Positions 23,461 through 33,508 of a DNA stretch of 64,000 nt are shown in pieces. Under the pieces are notes generated by a model. The model had not been told where the DNA came from. It did not search any database and was given only the letters and a program-made list of their open reading frames with translations. The stretch's first letter is position 1; each line of letters opens with the position of its first letter. The DNA is from Henckelia pumila (Eukaryota; Streptophyta; Magnoliopsida; Lamiales; Gesneriaceae), in contig NC_133121.1 of NCBI RefSeq assembly GCF_033568475.1, positions 134,510,375 through 134,574,374 of the forward strand, given 5' to 3'. The position numbers and the translations under genes are program-made.

Positions 23461-25561
23461 TATATTTTAAATGAATAAAGTACATACAAAATTTTAATAT
23501 CCAGTTTTATATATAATACAATAACATTAGATTCAGATTCTTCCCGTAGCCATGCGACGACTTCATATATACTTTCCAAACACATGCAACACGAGCATAT
23601 TAATTAATTATTTTCCATACTCATTTTAGCTTAATTTACTTGTTTATTATTATTATATTTGTTGTTGTTATAGACTTATAGTTGTAATTATTATTAATGT
23701 AATTATTAGAGACACCCTGATTTTTGAAACCACCTAATCACCTTCAGTCCTTCTCCATGATTTTTTAAATTATCCTTCCAAAAAAATTATTATATAAATA
23801 TTTTATTTTTGTTTCTGTTCTGACCTAATAATTTACTCGATTGTTTTTTAGGTATTGAGCTATGAATTTAGTTTTTCTTTTTTGTTAGAAAAAAATCTGT
23901 TAATCAATGGAATTTGGATATCTGCACATTGATATGATATTGTCTAATTTGGGCACAAGCCCTAGCTCATGGTTTTGCTTTTGGAACCACCCAAAAAACC
24001 TCATATCAATGGAGATATCATTCATATATTAACCCATGATTTTTCCTTGATCTTTTCATGTGGAACTTTGGTTAAATACCCAACAAAATCCATGTTTAGT
24101 AGTGGCAGCACACAATGACCAATTACACGATAGCAACCTTCGATATCGATAAATAATATTTAGTGCTCACACGATGTTTGTGCCATGAGTATTATAGCTA
24201 GTAATCAAGAAAGATATACAATGGTCGATGAAATGTAGCTCATCTGACATTAAAGTTTTAAATTTGAGATGAAATTTCGAATTTGAGAATCAATTGTGTA
24301 ACAAGCTCCTACCTCAGCTAAATAAATAAGAGGTTTGTGGTGTGGCCGTATATTGGTGATTTTATTTTTTATTTTTTTGGAATTTTCGGAAGTAGCCTTT
24401 TCCTCCTTTAAAATCGTGCAAAAAAATTATTTACTTGTTTGCATCCTTCTTCTTAGAACTTCTGATTTCTAATTTTTTATAAGAAGACTTCTAAATTCTA
24501 TTTCTCAAAAAAACTTTTATAGAGTGAAACCTCTTCCATCACGAGTCTTCATCCTGGAATTTTAACAATCAAAATGTGAGATTCTTGCATAACATTGAGT
24601 TTTAGCTATATATATGCTCGTTCTTGCCTTTAAACCTTGCTAAGGTCTAACATTGAAAAATTTTCATTTTGTTCTTATTTAGCGAAAATTTTAATAAGAC
24701 TAAAAAAGTATACAAATGTTTAATAATATTAATTTAATATGGGTAATTAGTAAAATAGTAGGAAATATAACACTAACTATGAAATTTTGACTATATAAAT
24801 AGGACGTGTGAAAAATGAAATATAGTATAAATAAGTAGGACAAAGGGAGTAATTTATGAAGACGTAATTAGGAATGGACATTTGGATTTTTGGGGACCAA
24901 ACCGAACTGATCGGGTTGGTTGAGTTTTCAAAATATTGTGTTCGGGTTTTATCCGAACCCCATTGATGTGTATAAGTATATTTTTAATATATTTATAATA
25001 TATAAATAAATTAAGTGGGTCAATTTGCGAGAATCGTATTTTTAAAGGACTAATTCTTAATTTTAGAGTCCTAGAGGGCTAATGTGCATTTTTAGACCTT
25101 AGCAAGGTTTAAAGGCAATTTTTAAGGCCTTAGAGGGTTAATGTGTAATTTAACTCAAATTGGTCTATAAATACCACTCAAGACTCTTCATTTGGAGGTA
25201 AGTGACTCTTTAGCTTACAAAAGCTCTCTCCTCTCCTGTTTCGTGTGGAGGTGATCGCTGACTTGAGCGTCGTAGGATCTTATAGGACAAATTTCATCTC
25301 ACCTACTACACAACAATTTAGCCTTGAACACCAATCTTAAATAATTAATTTCTCATTCACCCGAAATCGGTTTTAAGCAAATTAATATTCCAAAATTATC
25401 TACTCAAAACGTATATTCTAATTTTCAAGTCAATTTCCAGTTTGCTTGATTATTTTTCAAAGCATAATGGGCCTCAAAACCCATTTTTCCAACAATTAGC
25501 TCATTTAAATTTGGATCTTTTAAGATGTATCGCATCACTTGGATAAAGTTTTTGTGAGTTT
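23461..25561. other. Spacer between duplication copies, no gene seen
   Basis: AT-rich. 23920-24080 holds a sequence of the type GATATTGTCTAATTTGGGC...CCTCATATCAATGGAGATAT, with a degenerate relative at 23170-23310, resembling remnants of a short dispersed plant retroelement. 25160-25330 includes GCTGACTTGAGCGTCGTAGG, an LTR-like motif shared with 21955 and (reversed) 62390. No coding region can be supported. Confidence 0.45.
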
Positions 25562-25572
25562 CATATATAAGA

Positions 25573-25742
25573 GCTTTGTCTATGCTAGCACATGGGCAGT
25601 ACCCATGTGCTGCATCCAAGGGCCCATGTTTTTTAGGATTTAATATAATCTTATTTGAAATGAGATCATATCAAATCCTAAAAAACATGGGTCGTTGGAT
25701 TTCCATTCGGTCACTGCCCGAATGGGGTACCATAGACAAAAC
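25573..25742. mobile_element. Foldback MITE, MULE-type
   Basis: 170-bp element with inverted arms of about 78 bp (GCTTTGTCTATGCTAG..ACCCATGTTTTTTAGGATTT on one side and the near-complement on the other), flanked by an 11-bp duplication CATATATAAGA (25562-25572 and 25743-25753). Each arm carries its own small palindrome (CACATGGGCAGTACCCATGT and CATTCGGTCACTGCCCGAAT), so a cruciform with side hairpins can form. A TSD of 9-11 bp points to the Mutator superfamily. Confidence 0.8.
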
Positions 25743-25753
25743 CATATATAAGA

Positions 25754-26000
25754 TTGTGCAAGTCTATTCTCTTTAACATGGTATCAGAGCTCACATCTAC
25801 CGTTATGTATTGGCCAGTCCATAGTTAGACCACCCGTTAATATTTCTACATGCTCCGATAGTTTTATTTCTGGGCGTGTGGGGGTGTTTAGATGTCCCAC
25901 ATCGATCTAACTTTTGAGATTGGAGTTAGTTCCAAGTCAAAATCTTAACATGGTATCAGGACTAGATTTATCGTTATGTGTTAGATTGCTTATCCAACCG
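25754..26000 (+). mobile_element. TRIM-like retroelement remnant
   Basis: Contains TTAACATGGTATCAGAGCTC (about 25772-25791), i.e. the end of an LTR followed by the initiator-tRNA-Met primer site TGGTATCAGAGC, and a second related site TTAACATGGTATCAGGAC at about 25951. Between them is GATGTCCCACATCGATCTAA, a typical TRIM LTR block. No coding capacity. The MITE at 25573 sits in its upstream LTR portion. Confidence 0.5.
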
Positions 26001-26724
26001 ATGTGGAAAATCTTAAGAGGATCCACGAATTGAAGTTCGATATACAGATTTCATATTCATAATAATAATTTTTTATTAATCATGAAAGAGTGTTTGTTCT
26101 AATTGGATTGATATTTTAAATTCTTGGGAGTTAGTGTTGTCTGTGGTGTTATCAACATCTAAGACAATATGTACCTAGCGGAATATTTAAAACACAATTA
26201 AACTATGTAAAATAAATAACACAAAGATATGCACAAGTATAAATATTTTGTGTGATGACTCAGGACAAAATAATCACTAGAAAATCCAATGTTCTCAACC
26301 AAGTTGAGAAAAAAAAATTACATCAAATAAATAGAATAATTAAACTCAAAAAATGCAAATCCAGTGTGGCTAAATTCGGAGAAAAACACGAATCTTCCAT
26401 CAACACTTTTGCAAGTGTTGTCTTCAAATGATTTCAACACGCACAACAAAATTGTAAAACAACAATGATCGGTTGTAGAAAATTCTTCTAAAAATCTTCA
26501 ATCATCTTCAACTTTAAAAGCTCTTGGTTTTCTGCAAGTCGAAGTTTCTATTTCAATCTTCCTCTCGCGCGCAGTCATCTTCCCTTAATATACATAGAGT
26601 CTTGAGAACAAAGGAAAATTCCTTATTTAGATTTCTAAAAATATGGAAACATGTGATTTAAAACATCAAATATTTTTAATTAATATAACCATGAGTCTAA
26701 GTAAGACAAAACAATTAATAAAAA

Positions 26725-27271
26725 CTAGTGACAGAAGCACACGCAATTGCGCGTGTTATCATCTGATATTTTATGATTTTTTATTTATGAAATAATATAT
26801 TATTTAGTACTTGAAAATTAGTATAAATTTAATATTCTATTATATTCAAAAAGGTAGATGAGGAAAAGTGGAGAAAATTGTGGATAAAAAGATAAAATTA
26901 AAAGATATTTTTGGTGATAGGGGTAAAATGGAGAAAAAATTGGTGTGATCTTGACACACCAAAAGTAGTTATTAAAGGGTATTCAAGTGCCCCTAAGGGG
27001 TTGTCCAAGTTGGTGGAGTAGGTGAAATCTTGGCCATAGGTCAGGAGTTCGATTCCCCTGCCAACACTTTCTTGGACTAGCCTGTCACAAAGGGCTTGCC
27101 TAATGTGATTTATCTGACAAGCGTAGTTTGCAGCCTATTGCGTTAGTCCGAGGGTTTACCTAGAGCGCACCGAAATATAGCGGCTGCGGGTTTCCACGTC
27201 ACAAAAAAAAATAAAAAATAAAAAAATAATAAAAAAATAAAGGGTGCTCAAGTTTAATTGAATAGTAGAGA
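26725..27271 (-). mobile_element. Non-autonomous Helitron
   Basis: On the minus strand it begins TCTCTACTATTCAATT and ends with a hairpin (CACGCGCAATTGCGTGTG region, plus strand about 26739-26757) followed about 10 nt later by CTAG, i.e. TC...hairpin..CTRR. It is inserted between A and T without target duplication. The homologous site in copy A (about 2015-2025, AATAACAATATCTAATC) is empty. It carries no Rep/helicase. Confidence 0.85.
26989..27238 (+). mobile_element. tRNA-derived SINE inside the Helitron
   Basis: The head resembles a tRNA: A box in AGTTGGTGGAGTAGG (about 27009-27023) and B box GTTCGATTCC (27047-27056) with proper spacing. The body ends GCACCGAAATATAGCGGCTG and then CGGGTTTCCACGTCAC before an A-rich tail, matching the plant Au/TS-like SINE tail. 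Imperfect target duplication AAAGGGTATTCAAGT / AAAGGGTGCTCAAGT (26974-26988 and 27239-27253). Nested in the Helitron. Confidence 0.82.
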
Positions 27272-28018
27272 TATCTAATCAAGATAGGAAATAAAAGTAA
27301 TTTGTATCTTGCAAGCTTATTCCTTTCAAATCACATAAGATTTTTTTATGTCGAAAGTATTACTTGTTATAAATATAAATCAGATTAACTTATCTTATAA
27401 AAGTAGATTCGTGATATCAACTACAAAAAACTTTTTTTATATCGTTCGTTATCATCAATATATGTAAAATACTTTTGCGCCATGGTATATTGGTGATTTT
27501 TTTTTTTTTTTTTTTGGAATTTTGAGAAGTAATCTTTTCGTTCTTTAATTTGCGTAAAAAATTTGTTTCTTAAGTAGCGTCTGGAATTGCTTTTAAAAAA
27601 GGCTTTGAACTTTTCCACAAAAATTTTATTTTTACGTGGAAACTCGCATTCGTTACCTTTTCGTGCGTTATGAGTAAATTCTCGGACTAAGACAACAGCC
27701 TGCAAACTACGCTAGTCAGGTAAACCACACTAGGCAAGCCCTATGGCCAAGAGTTCACCTATTCCACCAACTTAGACACCCCTTAGGTGTGTATATTTAT
27801 TTATTTTATGGGCTCTACCATAGATACATTAACTGAAGGAGAATTTAAATTGATCGAATCGGAAAATATTTAAAGCCAAACAAAATTAACGAATATAGTG
27901 GGTAAGAACTCAAATATACAAGTAAATTTACAATTTTGTGTTTGTGAGAACTAAAAAGTAAAATAGGACTATTCTATTGTCACAATATAACTCTTCAAAC
28001 TACTCAAAAAATTAAAGA
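27272..28018. other. Copy B flank, no gene
   Basis: Matches 2020-2277 and 7526-7740 of copy A. Apart from the SINE fragment at 27660-27790, nothing else is seen. Confidence 0.55.
27660..27790 (-). mobile_element. SINE fragment, minus strand, B box deleted
   Basis: Reverse complement reads AGGGGTGTCTAAGTTGGTGG..CTTGGCCATAGGGCTTGCCT..., the same family as the SINE at 26989. The stretch between GGCCATAGG and GGCTTGCC, including the B box, is missing, so it should not be transcribable by Pol III. Copy A has no SINE here. Confidence 0.75.
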
Positions 28019-28062
28019 TAATGCTATGTGTACATGGAGTCTTACATAGAGGGATACACGCC

Positions 28063-28247
28063 CTCAAAAATCCCCAAATACAAACATGTTTTGCTTTGAG
28101 GTCCCTAGTCATAAATGTGGTACAAAACAATACATTAATATGTGGTACAAAATCATACAAGATATGGTACAAATTAACAAAAAATGTGGTACAAAAAAGT
28201 GGCTAGGGAGTGCAGAGCAAAACATGTTTGCATTGGGGATTTTTGAG
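28063..28247. mobile_element. Foldback MITE-like element
   Basis: Arms of about 50 bp (CTCAAAAATCCCCAAATACA..ACATGTTTTGCT at left; AGCAAAACATGTTTGCATTG and GGGATTTTTGAG at right) enclose four copies of TGTGGTACAAAA-type words (about 28115-28197). Absent from copy A. Target duplication not resolved. Confidence 0.6.
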
Positions 28248-28355
28248 CAATTTGCACTCAAAATAATTTTAAAATATCTTTATTTTCAACCTACAATTGT
28301 TTATATTTTTTCAAAAAAAATATTAACGAAAATATTATTATTTTTTATTTTATTA

Positions 28356-28470
28356 TCGGTAAATTGGAAAAAAATACCTCTGCCAAGTTAAAGATTAGAA
28401 ATCAGTCCCTACATAAAAATTTTTTTTATCTGATACCTGACCCAAACTAAAACTTATTTTAAACTCCTTA
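28356..28470 (+). repeat. Left terminal inverted repeat of the MULE
   Basis: Aligns with the complement of about 42228-42341, best in AATCAGTCCC.ACA and TATCTGA/TACCTGA blocks; identity appears about 60-70 percent by eye. Confidence 0.6.
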
Positions 28471-29361
28471 TACAAACTTATTTCTTATTTTATTTTTTAT
28501 TATTAATAAAAGTAATATTTTTATTCTAAATATCATTCCAATTCCCCATTCTCAAATCCCTCGTTCTCATCTTCTCCAATCCTACATCTTCATCAACTCC
28601 TTGTCTCTCCGATCTTCTATCAATGGCTCGCCTCATCCCCCATCTCTGTAGTTTGAAATTTGAAAGTCGTTCTCTTTTGAAGCTGGGGTAATGTGAAGGG
28701 GTTTACGATAAGAATTTTGCAAGGAAGCAACGTCGACTCCTTAATCGCCAAACAAACGACTTCGATCCCTCACGGCCACTCCCTCACCAACAAAAGGACT
28801 TCGATTTAAAGTTTGTCCATTCTATTTTTTGTGTTATTGGAACTATGAAATTTGATTGTGTAATTTTCGTATAATGCATTCATCTTTTTATGAATTTGGA
28901 CACATTTTCCATTTTTTGGGAGTTTAGTTGGTTTAATAATTGTTTTAATAATTGTATGGTGATTTTTTTGCCCTGTTCCTGCTACACTTTTCCGTGTGAC
29001 AAAAAATAGGCCTCGCATGATATATTTCATTCTTTAATTGGGATTTTGCATTGCCGTGTGGCAAAATAGAGGAAATGTGGTGTTTGCCTTGAAGAAATGC
29101 AATCATTAAAGTGAATTTGTGGGTCTTCATTTAGAAAGTGAACAAAATTATAGAATTATGATGTTGCTGCCAATTGGATGCAGATTCTGGTTTTATACAT
29201 CTATTTACATTCCTGATTCCAGTAATTACATGTCTTGTTTTTGTTTGAGTTCGTCCACAAGCGATAGTTGCTTTCATCAGTCTTCTGAAGTTTTTGAACC
29301 ACTGTATTTGTGTTGAAATATTTGTACATGTTATTACTAATTATTATTTTTTGAATAAGAA

Positions 29362-32164
29362 ATGACAAAGACTAAAAAAAATATGGATGCTAGTGATGGA
29401 GACATCAGAGAGAGAGCGAAAAAGAAGGTTATTCAAGGTGTTCTCCAACCAAATTTTTAAATGTTATGGAGCAGTTGGTTCCCAAAATGGGTGAATTGTA
29501 GTTGAAGATGATAGAGGCTTCACCTCTTGCCCCTTGGTTGAAGATCAAAAGGCTTTCTATAAGCACATCAAGAGTCAATGCTATGCTTAAACGCTTTGAA
29601 ATGGAGACATGTAGTTTTTGTTTTGGAAAAAATACTATGGTGCCATTCACTTCTCGGGATTTCTCGATCGTTATAGGCTTATCTAACATTGGTCAACCGG
29701 TTAACATCGATTTAAAATTGGGTTCTAACTTCCTTCAATGTTGTTTCAAGGGAATGAAATTTGTTCATAGAAATCTAATCTCTAAGAAGTTATTAGAGTT
29801 GGCAGATAATGAGCAGGAAATTGATGACTTTTTCAGAAATTTTATTTTGCTACTTTTTAATTGTGTAATTTTTCCTATTAGTAATTTTGGCACGCCAAAA
29901 TTTATTTTCCCATACTTGGACAACTTGGAAACATTTTTTGAGTATGCTTGGGGAGATGCAGCTTTTAGGTTTTTGCGTTATGAAATTGAAGATCCTCTTG
30001 GATTCTCTAAACTGAAAAAGAAGGATAAAAAGTATATGGGAGGCTGCATAGTTGGATTAATGGTATTTTATTTATTTTTTCAGCTTATACATCTTATATT
30101 TTGAGTTAGTAAATGTTAATTATTTTGTTTTTATAGGCTTGGGTATATGAAAGAGTTCCTATGCTCGGTGAACCTCATGTTTTACGTTGTTTCCCTCGTT
30201 TATTCAAGTGGAGTGAGAGTAAGATTTCCGTTAATCCTAAGGGTGCAGAAGCTGTATTAATGGCTGTGAAATCAAATAAGGTTTGTGCAATTTAATCTAT
30301 ACCGTTCTATACATTTTTTTCAATGTATTCTTAAAATAAAAAATTGTTATTTTCTGTTTTTAGATTGTGCCAATCAAGCCATTCGAAGAGGAAAAAGTAC
30401 TTGTTGGTAGCATAGAGAGATTTAGTGAGGTAACCATTTGTAATTCATGATAGCAAATATATCGATAGAATATTGTTCAACCAATAGTGTAATTAACATT
30501 TCAATTTTCAGGTTCATCATCAATCCAATGAATCCGAATTATTGGATCACATAAAAAGACTTGAAAAGGAGATTAAAGTGTTGAAGGAAAAAAATTTAGT
30601 GGCTGAAGATGAAGCTAGCCGATCTGGATTTAAGGATACATCACATATATATGATGAATTTCATACCGAGCAAGATGTCGATCGAGAAGTTGATCCGGAT
30701 GCTGAAAAATTAAATGAAGTGGTTGATAAAAAAGTGGAAATGAACACAAATAATGGAGATAACGATCAATTAGGTATGAACATTGGAAAAGAGAAAGAGA
30801 TGATTATTTATAATGAAAAATCATCTATTGTGAAGAACGTTCAAAAAAGAAGGAACCGGTTGAAAAAAAGAAAACATCCTGACTATATGACTCCACCCAG
30901 CACAACGCCAAAGTCGAAGAGAAAGAAACATTCAATCGAATTTTTTGATGTGGTATTTTAATATATATGCTTTACTATACATATTAATATTAATGATGTC
31001 TTATGATTTTTTTAGTGCTTAAGTTTTATTGATTTTTGTTTGTGCGTATTTTTTTATTGTTGTATAGGATGATATTGATGTTAAAGCTATTGCTGAAAGT
31101 GCCGTAGAAGAAGCTCTACAGGAGTTCCGAGGAAGACAAGACTACAATGGACATGATCAAATCTCAACAGAAGAAAGGATTATTATTGAAAAGTACATCT
31201 GCGGGGATACTTTGGGGTAGAAATATTTTAACTCTTTTATTTTTTTTTTCTGAAATTAAAATTTCTCCATTTTGTGTTTGTTTTTATTAAGTTTGTTATC
31301 TTTGCTTTGCAGTGGTGTAGTATGGCAAGATGATACCGTAATATTGTATGGGAACGAGTTATTGCTTTGTTTGTTTGGCAAGAAAATACGATCGGACCTT
31401 GTTCATGCCTATTTTAATAGTTTGAGCAATAAAAAGCATAATTATGGGCATGACATATATTGCATGTCTCCCAATGTCCAGGTACACATTGTCGATGATA
31501 ACAATTGAATACTTTCATCCCATAGATATTTAACGATTTATTTTAATTTATAGATCACTGTGATTGGGATGCTTGAAAAAATGAAGCAGAAGCAGGTCAA
31601 AGATAATGATTTTACAGAATTTACATCAAAGTTGGACAGGAGTACATTGAGCAAGCTGTCAGAGCTAAATAAAGATGTTTTGGAAAGGTGTAAACACTTG
31701 ATTTTTCCGATCAGTCACAAAGACCATTGGATCTTGCTCATCTACACTCCAAGCGATAAGTGTTTTACACTAAAAAATTCTTTGAATGGTGCTATTTACA
31801 CCGGCGCGGCAAAGAAATTTGTAAGTTGAAATCGAAAGTAATATTTTTTTAAAGAAAATTCTACAACTATTTTATGATTGATTTGAAAACTTATTTTGAT
31901 TGGATTTCTTCTTAGGCCAAATTTCTTGCTGGATATCTTTTGAAAGTGGAAAAATGTGATATTGGCAATGGTGAAGTGATTCCTATAAAGAGTTGGCAAC
32001 AAGAAAATGATTTGAGTTGTGGTGTTTATGTTTGCCTATGGGGTGAATGTTATGCTAGAGATAACTTGGAGTTTTGCAATGAATGGGAGACATCAATTGA
32101 AGGATATAGAGATCGGATGGCTTCAATGATTTTTTCGGATGAACAAGGCTTGTTCAAAGGCTGA
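29362..32164 (+). CDS. DUF1985-like + Ulp1/C48 cysteine protease protein of the MULE
   Basis: Nine-exon model: 29362-29427 (tentative), 29502-30062, 30137-30280, 30364-30429, 30512-30952, 31068-31216, 31313-31481, 31554-31820, 31916-32164. All junctions are GT..AG and phases agree from exon 2 on, giving about 700 residues. Exons 2-3 hold a DUF1985/plant-mobile-domain-like region (APWLKIKRL.., VPFTSRDFSIVIGL, AWGDAAFRFL, AWVYERVPMLG..CFPRLFKW). Exon 5 is charged, with a coiled coil (HIKRLEKEIKVLKEK) and basic nuclear-signal-like runs (KKRKHPD, KSKRKKH). Exons 7-9 hold the Ulp1 fold: His in HKDHWILLIY, Gln in WQQEND, Cys in SCGVYVC. The catalytic Asp position (usually DS[LM]) reads NSL, so activity may be reduced. 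Such genes travel with MULEs (Kaonashi and VANDAL types). No stop or frameshift breaks the model. Confidence 0.82.
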
Positions 32165-33508
32165 TCTCTCTGTAATTAGAGAGATAATTAGTTATTCCAC
32201 GTTTGACGTTGTATTTTGTTACATTAACTGAAGATCCAATATTATGTTGCATATTCAAAGTATCTGAATGCATTTTTTTCGTCAAAATGGCAGTACTTCG
32301 AAAATTTATGGTGTTCACTCCAAAATCCAGTATTTTGTTACTCATTTTGAGTATTTGAATAATCAAAACATGGATTTAAAAGCTGGCAATGGGTACTTTC
32401 TTAGTAAATATAAGTACGTCAAAAATATACTTCAAAATAAGTATTTTTTAATGTAAAAACAAAAAGTGAGATGAAGTGCACGCCTATCATTTAGAGTATT
32501 AGTATTGAGTACAATATCGTATTAATTACTACCATTTTACTTGAAAATGCCAAGATCCAGTATTTTGTTACTCATTCATAGTATTGTAATGACCAAAATA
32601 TGTATTTTAAAGCTCAAATTAAACATTTTCTTGGACAATATAAGTACGTAAAAAATATACTTCAAAATAAGTATTTTTAAATTTAAAACAAAAAGTGAGA
32701 TGAAGTTCAAGCCTATCATTCACATTATTAGTATTGAATACAATATAGTATTAATTACTACCATTTTCCTTGAAATGCCAAGATCCAGTATTTTGTTACT
32801 CATTCATAGTATTGTAATGACCAAAATATGTATTTTAAAGCTCAAATTAAGCATTTTCTTGGACAATATAAGTACGTAAAAAATATACTTCTAAATATGT
32901 ATTTTTTTATGTAAAAAAATTGAGATGAAGTGCATGCCTATCATTCAGAGTATTGGTATTGATTGCAATATCATATTAATTAGTACCATTTTTCTTCAAA
33001 ATGCCAAGGTCCAGTATTTTGTTACTCATTTGGAGTATTTGAATGACCAAAATACGTATTTCAAGCTCAAATTTAGCATTTTCTTGGACATTATAAGTAC
33101 TTAAAAATATACTTCTAAATATGTATTTTTTAATGTAAAAAACAAAAAGTGAGATGAATTTCATGAATTTCATGAGTCATGTTGTGAATGGATACTTATC
33201 AACTTGAAAACTACTATCTACAATGGATGATCACACATAAGTAATAGGAATGAAGACTGATAATTATAATATCATACTAAGGATCATCTTACACTTGTTT
33301 AGCAATACCAATAAAATGTTATTAATGAATATTATTAACCATAAGGATGGGTTTTTTGAATAAGTATTGGTATTGATTACAATATCGTATTAATTAGTAC
33401 CATTTTTCTTCAAAATGCCAAGATCCAGTATTTTGTTACTCATTCGAAGTATTTGATTGACCAAAATACGTATTTCAAAGCTCAAATTTAGCATTCTTGG
33501 ACATTATA

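Noticed and set aside
26989..27060. Possible tRNA gene (A and B boxes)
   Set aside because: No cloverleaf closes after the B box; the sequence continues as a SINE body with A-rich tail and target duplication.
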